This document shows positions 45,715 to 58,620 of a DNA stretch of 64,000 nt, one piece after another. Every line of letters begins with the position of its first letter. The first letter of the stretch is position 1. The DNA comes from Siphonodentalium dalli. Lineage: Eukaryota > Mollusca > Scaphopoda > Gadilida > Siphonodentaliidae. The stretch is from the NCBI GenBank assembly GCA_032622095.1, contig CP136063.1, forward strand, positions 72,641,980 through 72,705,979. Reading direction: 5' to 3'. A program made the translations under genes and the position numbers. Under the pieces are notes generated by a model. It was not told the origin of the DNA. It searched no databases and saw only the letters and a list, made by a program, of their open reading frames with translations.

Positions 45715-46616
45715 TAAAGCGATAGCCCGCTTTTTCGCGGAATAATTGTAACACCCTACATTTTTTCAGAATTGTCCATGAATGAAAAAAATGTGTTCAA
45801 AAATAATATCACTTCTGTGGTTCTTTATTTATAACACACAATTTAACCCCACTCTCTGTAACACATTATTCATCAAAAAAGCACATTTTTCCACCACAAG
45901 TCATATTCAGGCCCCATTTTCACACAGTTTTTGGGGTCTGGTGTTGCAAACTTGGATCGGCTATGGAAGACTGTACAAGATCCTTTCCATGAGAGAACTT
46001 CTGGTGATGTGAGGTCATTGAGTCCAGATCTGATCAGCTGAGCATCAAGCACATGACTTTATCAGCACATGGAAGACTAAAATATGACATTTTCAGGTCT
46101 GCAAGGGTGATCCAAGATAACTGGATGTGGGTGTATATTGAATTAGTTGAACAAAGATATGCTCTCTTTGAAATGCTGAAGCATTTTCTTAAATGTGTCC
46201 AAGTTTTAGTGCTATTAACCTTCAAATGGCCATACCCACCAGTGAAAATGAGACACTTTTATTATATATATCTGTATATCACTGGCTATAAAATCCAAAA
46301 TACTTGTTAGATTAGCTTCTTATAACAATTGGTATGTGTCTCATTGACATGCTCATGTAATGGGTAATTTGCATTATCATGTGACAATTACCACCTTGAA
46401 ATTTTTTGAAAATACCTTGAAAAATTGGCATTTTTTATGAAAAATCATACCATTTTTTTGGCCGATGGAAGTGAAAGAAGACATCAGCAGCAAGAATAGC
46501 CACACCATGCATGGGAGATTCATTGGACTGAAAGACCAGGCTGTGAAAAATGCATTAAAATACTTTAAAGTGACTCCCAGGAATCAAAAATGCCAAAAAG
46601 TTCATTTTTCCCTTTA
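45715..46616. other. Spacer between twin MITEs
   Basis: About 900 bp without recognised genes. Frames at 45782-46012 and 46053-46310 lack family resemblance. Confidence 0.4.
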
Positions 46617-47067
46617 GGTTACACTGGTGTAAATGTTTTCCATAGGCCTCAGTGCTAACGTTTTAGCGTATGCTGTTGGCTATATGAACCATGGGTCCAA
46701 TTTTTTTTTTTAATCTGAAAAATTGACATTTCGGGAAACTTTTTACACAAAAAAATCATATCTGTCTAGCAGGGAATTCGCCTTTAAATCTTGTGTTTTC
46801 GTAACTAGTGTCAGATCCGCATAAAAAAATACTGTCATATTTTAGACCACACCAACAAATTCAAACTTCACTACAAAGGGTTAATTCCTGTGCCAATGGC
46901 TATCTTACCTATGGGAAATCATAGGGAAGAGGTGTGATGATTTTTTTATGCAAAAAGCACACAAGGCTATTGACCAATCAGGGCCCAGTGTCTATTTTAT
47001 TCTCTCCTATATATTCCTCCCGCATCCGCTAGAGGTCTCTCCGAACCTTATTTACACCAGTGTAACC
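46617..47067 (+). mobile_element. 451-bp MITE family U, copy 2
   Basis: Same termini and length as copy 1, with only one or a few substitutions noticed (for example TATGCAAAAAGC for TATGAAAAAAGC). Its right end abuts a LINE remnant. Confidence 0.88.
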
Positions 47068-47430
47068 ACTAAACGTTTTCTTAGATTTGTATAAATGGGG
47101 CATCTCATAATGAAGTGTTCTTCGGTTTGTACCTCCATTCCACACTTTTTGCAAATTATCTCACCAGCGGCCACTTTAGCTCGTTTGTGTCTGCCTTTCT
47201 CAATTTCCAAAGTATGGTTGCTGATCCGAAGCTTTGTGAAAGATAATCTGATGGAGAAATATTTAACGAGGTTCAAATATGGTTCTATCTGGTATTTTAT
47301 TTTCGCCCTTCTATGGGTACGCAACTTGTTTTTACCTGATGGTTTTTCGTCGTTGAATATATCTCGTCTGAAACAGCATACATGATAAATTGTTATGTTA
47401 TCACAATTTTTTCTAATTGATTTCAAGGCT
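47068..47430 (-). mobile_element. LINE reverse-transcriptase C-terminal remnant
   Basis: The minus-strand frame 47426-47052 encodes LSFTKLRISNHTLEIEKGRH, then ICKKCGMEVQTEEHFIMRCP, the LINE C-terminal Cys/His region. Same family as 20800-21165. The last codons run into the MITE. Confidence 0.8.
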
Positions 47431-47647
47431 TTACCACCACTATCGAAAAATTCATTATATTTGGGGACTTATGAAATATTTATATATATATATATATTAC
47501 TTTTATTCCTCCATTCTGGAGGGTATCAATATTTACACAAACTGTACATGCATGTATATCGAGATATATACAAAATCCAAGTAAGAAAGATTAAACGCAT
47601 TACTGCCGCCACTGTATATAACTATATATGTATAATATTGTACTTAA

Positions 47648-49095
47648 AGTGATGTGAAACAATCCGGTGTCGCGATAAAATAGAAATGGAGAATAATCTT
47701 GCTCAAAGTTATTATTTTTACTAATATTAATCCAAATTGACCACACACACCCCCATTCTTGTATATTAATTAAAAGCAATGACTCTTGATGGCAAACTAG
47801 TTTGTGTCAGTTTATCGCAGATAGTGTCGTCCCGAATCGAGATGTAAATATTTACAATTGAGCGTAGTTCAGACGATGTTTTCTAGGGAGTGGTATGGTC
47901 GATTTCTTTGAAATTTTCGGCAATGTTAGTAGAATGCTGCATTCCCCAGTTTGGCATAGTGCCGGAGTACTAGCTTATCAGTTTCACGTACTCAAATAAG
48001 TCCATAATATGTCACAAGCTTGTGGATAGCAGGAACCTTAAATAGAACATAGCTTTACTGAACAAGACGAAGAAAAAATAACATTAAATTATTACAATGT
48101 AAGCCATTGTTGTCGATGAACATTTCCCCGACTGTCAAATCGATTAGTTATTTTCAGATATTTACAACGAATTAGCGACTGAGTCGGTCGTTTGGTGCAT
48201 TCGGAATTCTTTGTTCACAGTAATGTTTATACCCGCGCATACTGGCAGTGTTAACCCTTTACCAAACAGAACGGCTCTGTGCCAATGCATTCTCTTATAT
48301 ATGCGAGTCGACCATAGGTCGCCTCGCATATATAAGAGAATGCATTGGCTTACACATTAAAAATTATAAAATTGTTAAAGAATTGTTAGGCCAATGCATT
48401 CTCTTATATATGCGAGGCGACCTATGGTCGACTCGCATATATAAGAGAATGCATTGGCACAGGGCATAACTGTAACTATCACAATGTGGTCAAGGAGCCG
48501 GTTCCAATGATATCCATATTTGTATGGTTCTATTGAGACAGACCGAAGATATTTTAGGCTGTTGAATCTTTATTTGGCCGGTTTTGGCCGGTTTGTTGGG
48601 TAAAGTGTTAAATTACCTATTCTCAAACAACATTGTTGGCAAATCACAATAGACTGATTAGACTGACTGACTAGATTTGTGCAATCATGTAGAAAATTAA
48701 CCACTAACTATAACACTGTTTTCATTTTTCTTTAAAAAGACATATTATCTACTTATTTGAGTATGTGAAACTGATAGGCTAGTACACCGGCACTATGCCA
48801 AACTGGGAAATGCAGCATTCTTCTAACATTGCCGAAAATTTCAAAGAAATCGACCATACCACTCCCTAGAAAACATCGTCTGAACTACGCTCAATAGTAA
48901 ATATTTACATTTCCATTCGGGACGCCACTATCTGCGATAAACTGACACAAATTATTTCGCCACGGAGAGTCATTGCATTTAATTAATATACAAGAATGCT
49001 GGTCAATTAGGATTAATGTTAGTAAAAATAATAACTTTGAGCAAGATTATTCTTCATTTCTATTTTATCACCCTACCGGAGTGTTTCACATCACT
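47648..49095. mobile_element. Large TTAA-flanked foldback element, family T
   Basis: TTAA at 47644, then AGTGATGTGAAACAATCCGG; the right end CCGGAGTGTTTCACATCACT precedes TTAA at 49096. The outer arms (47648-48002 and 48757-49095) are inverted copies over roughly 340 bp, including GAAAATTTCAAAG/TTCGGCAATGTTAG blocks. A family P MITE (48255-48607) sits in the central loop. Half-copies or ends occur at 14945, 33089 and 58258. No transposase. Confidence 0.85.
48255..48607 (+). mobile_element. TTAA MITE family P, copy C
   Basis: TTAA at 48251 followed by CCCTTTACCAAACAGAACGG; the right end TTTGTTGGGTAAAGTG is followed by TTAA at 48608. Both 69-bp palindromes remain (48281-48349, 48390-48458), but the spacer between them is shortened to about 40 bases compared with copies A and B. 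Confidence 0.85.
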
Positions 49096-49119
49096 TTAAG
49101 CCCAATGAAACCTGCTTTT

Positions 49120-49990
49120 TTACATACCATTTATGATTTTGAAACTTCAAAATACGCATCTATACATATATCTGAGGTAATCTAAATATCTGACATATAT
49201 TCGAAAAGCACATAAGCCGCTTACGCCTGACCCGTCGGTGTTTCAGAAACGAAAAAGTTGAATGAAGTAAAATCCACAGTATTTTTGATATTTTTGTGTT
49301 GTATATATATTCCATATCCCAGTACGGACATACATTTCAAATTTTATTCATATGCATGGAGAAACACATATAGGAGTGAAAATACGTATTGGTAATATAT
49401 GTTTGTTGTTAAATATCTTTAGAGGTGCACATTTCATTAAAACAGATCCTTCTGAAGGATTTATTGGTCACTGCAAAGAAAGTCAAATCCCGACTGATTT
49501 ACGTCTTTAAAGTTTGGATTTTCTACTTATCCAACATCCAAATGTCGGGCATAATAATTTCGGGCATTTAACACACAAAGTAATGTTTCGCCACACAGAG
49601 CATGGTAGTTTCATTCGGCGTGATGATTAATTATTGAATGTAACGCAGAAACTGAAGTGCATACACTTGCGTTATAAATACCAGTTACATTTCTGGAATG
49701 TACAACAATCTCCGTGATAATAAATGATACACATATGTCGCACTGCTTACTATAAAGTAAAACTCATAGTTTCAGTATATTAGCACCGCGTCTCACCAGA
49801 CCAAAGAGATGGTATATCGTACAGTTTATGTGCCAAACCGGTTTCTTAGTAGGCAATTTTGCTCAAATTACTTCAGTCGCCACTCTACAACTGGAATATG
49901 CTACCACGCAATGCGCACTATTAGTTTTCAGTATGTGTTTGTTTGAAAATGTCTCACCAATGTCACCAACGAACTCGTGCTAAATATCAG
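49120..49990 (+). repeat. Copy of intergenic segment 3070-4445
   Basis: Collinear match to the gene 1/gene 2 intergenic DNA, lacking the foldback inserted at 3665-4158. No receptor exon follows within the window, so there is no evidence for a third gene copy downstream. Confidence 0.85.
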
Positions 49991-51255
49991 GTGATCGTCG
50001 TTTAGAGATGTTATTTAAACGTTGAACATTCATTCAATGTTGCTATGTATGGTTTTGTGTGCAACAGCTGTGCGTAACATTAGGGAGAATGGGTAACCGT
50101 GGTGATGCGGTCGCAGAAAACGTAGTAAGTTTCGCGTATATGTGGCCTTGGTGAATACAACGAAATATAATTTCCAGGTATAAACACAGTCTCTGTCACA
50201 GAGTATTAGGTAATTTTGGTCAAGTTTTGAATTTATTGAGAAAGCCTATGGTACTCCTTTGTGTTTTGATAAATTGTGTTGATAGTATACCACCATGCAT
50301 TCTTCTGATCAAAAGCTAAATATTCGGGTTTCATCACTTGATTGGAGGCAATTATGACTACTATTTTGAGACACGGACAACATTATCTACACATTTGACC
50401 CAGTGCTATATGAATACCTCTCATACTGTTCTATAGCAGTGAGTTTTGAAAGGTTTGGTGTTGTATGTATCAAAATAAATTATGATCGGTCACATTCCTG
50501 AGAATTCTCTGAGTACTTATTTATGCTTCTAGAAAAGGTCATATAATCAATATATCCCTGCTAAATCCCAGTTAACTGTTTAACTACACGTCGCACGATT
50601 CAAGATAAAAAGTACAGATAAATATGAGCTACTTTTCCATTTATGGGCCCCCAAAAGTCCAGATATAACCGTTGCACAAGACTCTGCTTTCGCTTGCTCT
50701 TTCGTAAGGCACATTAGAGAGAATTCGTACATCTGTGATCAAACGTTTCTATTATACTCTACAATCATTCTTCCTAGCATAATTCGAGCGTTTGTTCACT
50801 CTTATATGACTACTTTTCAATTTTGCACAAAATGTAAATTTCATCGAATTTGGCGGCCATTTTGTGTCAGACATTATACAGATATGGTTTACGACTAAGC
50901 ATTGTTTGTGTATATTTCAATTTATTACAAATTTGGCATTCATTGGAGCATTTACCGCAGAAATTCGACATTGTCCGATACCAATGATGGCCACTGTGGA
51001 TGTCATCTTGAATATTTCCCATGAGCAGATTTTTGCGTATTTTGATTCCTAGTGTTTTTTCCGCGCCGAATGACACCAACTGGTCACTCCATATATTCCC
51101 CACATCCGTGACCATTCGTGGCCATAGGAAACACCAGTAGCCATATAGCCACTTAACATATACACCCGCCCATGACCATATAGTCACTCCAGGCAAACAC
51201 ATACACCTCACCAATGACCATGCAGCGCTTGCAGATATACCGATACCATGCACAC
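49991..51255. other. Intergenic DNA
   Basis: Mostly unrecognised. From about 51070 to 51250 there are loose repeats of CCATATAGCCACT and ACCATGCAG type, resembling a decayed minisatellite. No supported gene. Confidence 0.45.
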
Positions 51256-51257
51256 AC

Positions 51258-52826
51258 ACTGAACAAAAAAACTTAGTCATAGCCTTAGTCAACCCGTTAC
51301 TTAGTTATTTTTGACTAACGTAACCAAAAGTAACTAAGTTTGACCTTAGCCACACCTTAGTTACTAAGGTTGGCCTTAGACAGACCATGGGTAAAATAGT
51401 ATTCGCCAATGTTTATGGGAATCATAGATGCATATACATCGTGTAAAAGTGGCGACTCAATGTAATATACATATAGGCGTTTTCAGGGAGGATATTGCAT
51501 GGCTGAGAATAAACACATAAACCCTGGATTTCAACTTCAATTTACCCACTCCTCCCCATATTATTTGAGCATGCATGGATTTGATACATGTCCACATGTA
51601 AAAGCTATATATATATTATATAACTGTTAATTATAATTGTTTTGTTATACTAGATGCCAGGTTACTCGGAATATTTCCACGCAGTAAATATAATTTTGGA
51701 TTTTAGGACAACAGGAGGCGACGCATGGTCGAGTGACGTATCCCTCCCCTTCCATCCCGGAATCCGACTGGTGGTGCATTATCTTCTGAACACAATCCGA
51801 TAAGAAACACTATTCGAGACCGTCCGAAGTAGCATGGCATTTGACTAACGTAACCCAAAGTAACTAAGTTTGACCTTAGTCACAGTAAAACTTAGTCATA
51901 GCCTTAGTAAACCCGTAATTTAGTCATTTTTGACTAACGTAACCCAAAGTAACTAAGTTTGACCTTAGTCACAGCTTAGTTACTAAGGTTGGCCTTTGAC
52001 AGACCTATAGGTGGTTCAGTGCAGAGGTCAAATGTTAGTATATATATACTTACGTAACGATATGTATATTTATGTAAGTTTATTGAGTTTATTGAGTTTG
52101 TTGATTTTGCCAGGGGGTAATTTATTCATATATAAATTATAATGAAATTATAATTCGTTTCGGCTGTTCCGGTTTCAAGTTTTATATTTTTACCAACCTT
52201 CGGCATTATCTCCCTTAGACTACTCTTTCGAGTCTTTGCAGACGATACAACTAAAAGGCGTCTTTCGCGCTCGCCACAATCTGGATTAAAATCCGTTACA
52301 GATCACAATTCTAGTAATTTCTCAGCGGAGCTGATTTAGCTTATAATTATATAGTCATACTAGAGAATACACCTGCATCCGATATAAAGAGTATTTCTTT
52401 CTGTGTGATGTGAAAATATTTGATTGAAATTCAGACTACAGAAGTTCAGTGTTTGGACAACCTACATTGTTTATATTGTTTAATTGTTTCAAAAGTTAAT
52501 AAAATTTATGTTGATAAGTCATTATTTTCAGTGCAGGACTATGTTACCCCTAATAATTAGACCAAATACATGTACTAATGGATACAGTGATGACTTAGTC
52601 AAGCCTTAGTTATTTCTGACTAAGGCCTTAGGCCCTTAGTTATTTATGACTAAGGCCTTAGTCATTTCTGACTTAGGCCTTAGTCAGAAATGACTAAGGC
52701 CCGCCTTAGTCAAAAATGACTAAGGCCCGTCTTAGTCATTTCTGACTAAGCTATGTTAGTTAGTTTTGAGACAGGGGTTCTGACTAAGGTAACTTAGTTA
52801 CTTTTGACTAAGTTTTTTTTACAGTG
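51258..52826. repeat. CTTAGTCA repeat cluster with CACTG-type ends
   Basis: The left block ACACTGAACAAAAAAACTTA (51258) and the right block ACTAAGTTTTTTTTACAGTG (about 52805) are inverted. Between them are a second block at 51842-52010 and a palindromic block at 52585-52800 with ACTAAGGCCTTAGT and TCAGAAATGACTAAGGC. Either one large element or several MITEs of one family, with unrelated DNA (52010-52580) between. Confidence 0.7.
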
Positions 52827-53054
52827 CACGGCCATTCATGCACTCCAAACTTGCATGTATACACCTCACCCATGACAAATCAACCACTCGCCGCATTCTC
52901 CTACACCACATTCACGATCATACAGTCACTCGTTGTATACCTCTTCGCCACACCATGGCCGTATTATACTCTCATTATATACATATACAACCCACCCATA
53001 ACCATGCTGGGATAATCTTGAGTATGACGATACCGGTGGTTATTTCAATTTATC

Positions 53055-53140
53055 GGGGGGGGGGGGGGGTGGGGTTGTTTGTTAAGGTGCATTTTCGATT
53101 TTGATGTCGTTTGCGGCCGGGGGGGGGGGGGGGGGAGTAG
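53055..53140 (+). repeat. Two poly-G tracts
   Basis: About 16 G at 53055 with a following TGGGG, and about 19 G at 53119. These have potential for G-quadruplex formation. Confidence 0.95.
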
Positions 53141-53696
53141 TGATCACATCCATTTTTTTTTTAAACTACTTCTGTTTTTCATACTTAGTATTTTTAGGAA
53201 CCAGTAACGCATATCATCATCCGCAAAATGGCGCCATGTATCAAATATACTAGAATTTCCATAGGGTTCAGTGTTAAAATTGATCGCAACTGTAGCCAGC
53301 AAGAATAAACTGATCACATCCAAATTTTCAAAAATTCATGTAAGAGTCATAGCTAGTAGTTTTGAGAAATTTCAAGTCGCGCCGATCACCATCTATGGCA
53401 CCATATATCATTTTCTGTTAAGAAACGCTCTCTATATTATGTTGACCCCGACTTAGGCCGCGACCCGCCAAAATTCAAGAATGGAAACAAGTCAATCCTG
53501 AAAATACACCTACTATGCATTCAGTTTTCAGATCGCTAATAACAAACCAAAAAATGCAAAATGACATAAGGAATCCGACTATACCCTATTATTCAGGGCG
53601 AGAAGTTTTCATCTCGGATTCTAAATGCAAAGTTTGCTAACACCAAACAAGTGACTGCGACTCGAACATTACTAAAACATTTACTGTTTTAATTAA

Positions 53697-54112
53697 ATGT
53701 ACTCAATCCGAATTAACGCTCGCAATTCACTATTTCCTTGGCTTCGGGGGTAAAACATATTTGATTCGAGTCGAGGAACACACCCGTCAAAGCTCAGAGT
53801 GATCAGCTATCGATGTTTTAAATGTATTATTTTAATTTTAAGTGGCCCAGCAAACAGTTGACGAGAGGAATTTCTCTGATCAAATTGCCGATGAAGGTGG
53901 ATAACTCTGTGTCAGATATTTCACAAACCGGCAAAATTTCGTTATCCAAAATGTTGACAAATACAGCTATTGGGCAATTTTATACTATAGCTGACTGTGG
54001 TTAGAATTATTTTTGGGCAATTAATCGATTCTGAAACTGAAGCGGGATTTAAAAAATATTGTTGTTATTGGAATCGGATGATATGGGGACCATCGAATCG
54101 GATTGAGTACCT
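53697..54112 (+). mobile_element. TTAA MITE family Q, copy 3
   Basis: TTAA at 53693, then ATGTACTCAATCCG; right end ATCGGATTGAGTACCT before TTAA at 54113. It shares the GGCTTCGGGGGT and TTGATTCGAGTCGAGGA motifs with copies 1 and 2. Confidence 0.88.
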
Positions 54113-54116
54113 TTAA

Positions 54117-54845
54117 GGTAGTTACTAGCGGTAAGACCACGTATGACTCATACTTTCGCTATAGCGATTGGGAGTTACTGAATAAAAACATGCAAATAAG
54201 ATTGAATCACAAGCTCAAATCTTGAAAGCTACTTCTCAGAAAATGTTGATCTTGATGCAGGGAGATTGGTGGCAAAATTATGTTATATTTTGTTGAAGAT
54301 TGCTATTGAGTCACCACTGATCCCGATATTTAGCTACAATCATGCAATATTTTGCATTAGACGATACCAACTCCAGTTTCTTTTGTTTTCTATACGAGAT
54401 TTAATGGTTAAGACACAGCGCTTGGATGGTCTTCATGAACAATCAACGAAGACGATTGCTGGGTCACAAACAATAGGTTATTGTTTGACACCATGACACC
54501 CTAAACGCGTCAATCATTGGCCGATCGAGGAATCAAATGTGCTAATTGCCACTGGACTAGGCAAATCATGTAAATGCAACATAGAATGGGTATAACATTC
54601 AAACAAATTAACAGTTTTGAAGGTGTGTAAGGGTGGGTTGGGGGGGGGGGGGGTATACTACCTAAACACTTGAGGTAATCCAAAAGAGAAAAGCTTCAAT
54701 TTCACTGCTAATCTATTTATTATCCATAGTCACATAATCAATTCAAATCACAATGCCACTTTATGAGTGAATATTTGTTCGTCGATTGGGTAATTATAAA
54801 TACCACAGAATCACTGTGTCATCGAAAACAGTGCCATTTTGGAAT

Positions 54846-54882
<37 letters not shown>

Positions 54883-55230
54883 ATACGTGAGAGTTTTCTC
54901 AAATGGAAATATCCAGATTCACGAATAATCCATGTTCAGTGATGTAAGCCATTTGAACTAGGAAAAGAATATAGTTTTACACACTCCGAAAAAGACTGTT
55001 CGCGTTAATTGTTAACGCATTGTTAATTCACGTATTATATAACATAATCCACCAACATGCGATTATGGCCTACACATCGAAGGACGAACCACGAAACGAT
55101 ACAAATGTAAATGTCAGTGTCCCTTTAACTGAAGCTGTGTAGCAATCGACAATTTGTAGTATCCGTTCGTTTTCTTGAAATTACTAACATTCGTGTCCTT
55201 GAAATTACTGACATCGTGCACATGTATCCT
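54117..55230. other. Intergenic DNA with simple repeats
   Basis: A poly-G tract near 54639-54653 and a (GA)n run at 54847-54880. No gene supported. Confidence 0.6.
54847..54880 (+). repeat. (GA)n microsatellite
   Basis: About 17 GA dinucleotides. Confidence 0.97.
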
Positions 55231-55231
55231 A

Positions 55232-55760
55232 CACTGCCAAAAATATTTTCTCAATTCAGGAAAAAAATAATCTTGAAATGAGATATTATCTTGGGAGAAT
55301 AGCTAGAAAAATAAGAAAAACATATTTTCTAGGTCAAGAAATGAAAGGGTGGGATAATTTCTTGTCTGAGAAAATTTCTTTAAGAAAACACAGTAATCTT
55401 AGTAAGAAAATCCTAGTAAAAAAATCTTAGTATAGATTTTTTTTCATAATGTAGGAAAGATTGTTTTTCTCACATAAGTTTATTTTTCTTGAAATAAGAT
55501 AAGTTTAAGATACTGCGATTATCTTGGGAGAATAGCTAGAAATTTAAGAAAGCTATACAATTAATCTAGAACAAGAAATTATATTTTCTATAGTAAGAAA
55601 TATCGTCAAGATATTTTTTCTTAAGTGATGCCAATTTTTTCTAGAATGAGATTTTCTCAAGCAGGAAAATAAATCTAAGTGAGGAAAACAAGTTTTCTTA
55701 ACTAGGAATATTTTCCCCAATTAGGAAAGATATATTAGAAAACAATTCTTAATTAAGAAA
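55232..55760. repeat. AT-rich internally repetitive element with CACTG start
   Basis: It begins CACTGCCAAAAATATTTTCT and contains repeated TCTTGGGAGAATAGCTAGAA (55290 and 55521) and many AAGAAAAT/TTTTCTTA motifs in both directions. The CACTG plus A-tract start resembles the CTTAGTCA family. The right end is unclear. Confidence 0.55.
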
Positions 55761-55769
55761 AACATTTAA

Positions 55770-57070
55770 TTTTAAATTAATATATAATTTCAATTGTGTT
55801 TTAAAATATACAATTGACATTTATTCTGAATATAAAAACTTGTAAATATCATTGTTAAATGTATAATAGAGACATTAAGGGGGCTTAAAGGCACGGGAGG
55901 CCTTAGTTGTCGAAAATATTCATATTTGTTTCAATCACCGTAAACAGAAAAACATTAAAACGCATACAGTTTTGTTCATATAAACATGACCATCGCGTAA
56001 ACAGCATGCTATCATAAAGACCTACTATATTTTACCTAAGCAGGAGCCTGATTGTGTTACAGAAGGCAGCACAGTGTTACTGGCTAATCACACACAAATG
56101 ATATAAATGCTCTTTATTCGTTCCATATCAAAATTCAGCAACAATGAACGCTCTTTATGTTTACCATCATAATATAAACAAACACCAGGAAAGTACCTTT
56201 TTATGCTTTTGTTTACATAAGAATGGTCAAACATATGACAATAACATACTGTTTATGCGATATTTCTTATTTGTATACGGACAAAGTCTGACTGCATTTT
56301 AATATTCTTTCTGTTTGTGGCGGTTTTTGACCGGTGGAAATATTTTCACAGCATACCCACCGCCAAGGCCTCCCGTACCTTTAAACTTTAAATATACAGT
56401 CAACAATTTCTCGTTACAGTTATGGGTTTCTAAAATTGCAAGTGGCCAAACAAGATACTGTGTACATTCGCGAAATGAAACTATACAAAGTACCTGTATC
56501 TTGTTCTGCCTCTTAAAATTGTATAAACCTATATACGCAACAAAAAATATATTGATTGCTAATATTACATCCCGACACATGATTTTCAATATATTTATAG
56601 AAAGAGTTACCTAAAATCTGTCGGTTGCAAAAATAATATATAACAATTTCTGTTATTTGAGTATCCAGTTCAAACGATAGGATAAAAAATCATCACACAT
56701 GACAAAACAAGCACTGTATGTGCCTTAATAAACATCGTAACCCTGTATTTTTAAATGCACATATTCTAGGACGGGTGATGTGTAATAAACACAGAAAGAC
56801 ACTTGTATTAATGGATTTGTTGATACAGCACTTGTGCCATTGAGGAAAGATAGAACTCTAGGGTGTGCTGTTCATTCCGTCATTGTGCGCTAGCACTCGT
56901 GTCATATCAACAAACCCATAAACAAAATTGTGTAATTCTAAGTATATACAGCATGGTTTCAATAGCTGTTTCATGAATCATGCAGATTGCAGGTTTACTG
57001 TTCGGGTACTAGCCCAAGTCTTTTCGGTATGCAACAGCTTGAGATATCGAATACAGTAATGCCCAGAGTA
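55770..57070. other. Intergenic DNA, nothing recognised
   Basis: Frames at 56299-56614 on either strand have no family resemblance. Confidence 0.4.
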
Positions 57071-57074
57071 TAAT

Positions 57075-57255
57075 CGACTCCTTAAACACAGTAGAATTAT
57101 GGGTAACTTTTCAGGATTAAGTCGGAAATATGGCTTGTTGCCATTCATCAGAAAGCTCTCTGAGAGCTTTCCGATGAATGGCAACAAGCCATATTTCCAA
57201 CTAAATCCTGAAAAGTTACCCATAATTCTGCTGTGGTTAAGGAGTTGATTACTTA
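57075..57255. repeat. Near-perfect long palindrome
   Basis: Arms containing ATTATGGGTAACTTTTCAGG and AATATGGCTTGTTGCCATTC, with their complements, meet at AGCTCTCTGAGAGCT near 57160. A related single arm lies at 60320-60365 (GGGTAATTTTTCAGGATT, AATATGGCTTGTG). A hairpin-forming mobile or foldback repeat. Confidence 0.85.
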
Positions 57256-58257
57256 GAGCATTACTGCAGTTGAAACTGTTTTGGATCGAGTCCTGTCCGG
57301 CTACTCTTCTATAACCTCTCAAGATTTTGAAGTGTTGAATGGGTCACCATGAATCGCTCAATTAAACAATCGCAACGGTGTTGAGTGTTTTGCTTATCGC
57401 TCACTATTTACTGCTGTATATAAACAAACGATTGACTCACACAAAGTGTGTTTTGTGGATAATAACGCATTCATATGAACATTATCCTATACTATTAGTA
57501 TATTCTTGGGAAACTTTTTGTAAATGTTATTTATAAATTATAACCTATAACGAAGGCCATCCATTCCTTTAAGTTCCAAAGATATAAGGAGAATCACTGC
57601 ATTTTAATTGCATACCGCATCCATCGTGGTGCTGTTTTGTGTTCAAGTGACAACCTTACCATGGTGTTGGAAATTACTGCAGTGTAATACCACAGCATTA
57701 CCTGGGTAACACCACGTTAGAGATGGTCAATTACTTTAAGTATATGCAGGTTTGAAATCATCACGCTTGGGAAAGGCTGCCCTCTATGTTCTTATAAAAA
57801 AGCGTCACTTTGACCTAATCTGACGAAATACTGGTAGTGCTACAATCAAGATAACTTCAACCCACAATTCTGGGCGTAAAGTCCATTATAGAAGAGTATC
57901 GGGATGGGACTCGGTCCAAAACAGCATCAACCCAACCGATACCACAAGTTGTGGACAGGGAAAACTTGGTCTAAACAGGTACTAGTACATGCATGTATTA
58001 CAAGCATTAAAGGGTACACTAAATCCGGCCATTTATGAGACCATCTCCTTGTATACTCAACAGAATATATGCAACAAATGAATGTGCTCTATGTCTAAGC
58101 CACATTAAGCTCCTTGTACAGATTACTTGGTGATACAGCAGGTTGACAAAGATAAAGGAACATCAGAATATTTTTATTCTGTGATGGATTTTAAGGCCTG
58201 TATGTGTGTACATGTACATGAATCTGATTATATTGACATGCTGCAATAATGTGTCAC

Positions 58258-58620
58258 TTGAAGTGATGTGAAACACTCCAATAGGGTGATAAAATATAAA
58301 TTGAGAATAATCTTGTTAAAAGTAGTACTTTTTACAAACATTATATCCAAATTAACAACACACACCATCATTCGTATACATAATTAAATGCAGTAACTAT
58401 CAAAGGCGAACTCGTTTTCGCTATATTATCGCCGATAGATGCGCCCCGAATCGAGTAGTAAATATTCACAATTGAGCGTAGTTCAGACAATGTTTTCTAT
58501 GGAGTATTACGGTTGATTAGCTTTCGATTTTCGGCTATGTTAGTAGAATGCTACCTTATTCCAGTTGGCATAGCGCCTTGGTACTAACTGATCAGTTTCA
58601 CGCACCAGAACAAGTGCATA
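58258..58620 (+). repeat. Half-copy of foldback family T
   Basis: AAGTGATGTGAAACACTCCA onward matches the left arm of 47648-49095 through CGTAGTTCAGACAATGTTTT to CAGTTTCACGCAC. No inverted second arm follows. Confidence 0.8.

Noticed and set aside
50867-51292. 141-residue minus-strand frame
   Set aside because: It covers decayed CCATATAGCCACT-type repeats and has no recognisable domain.
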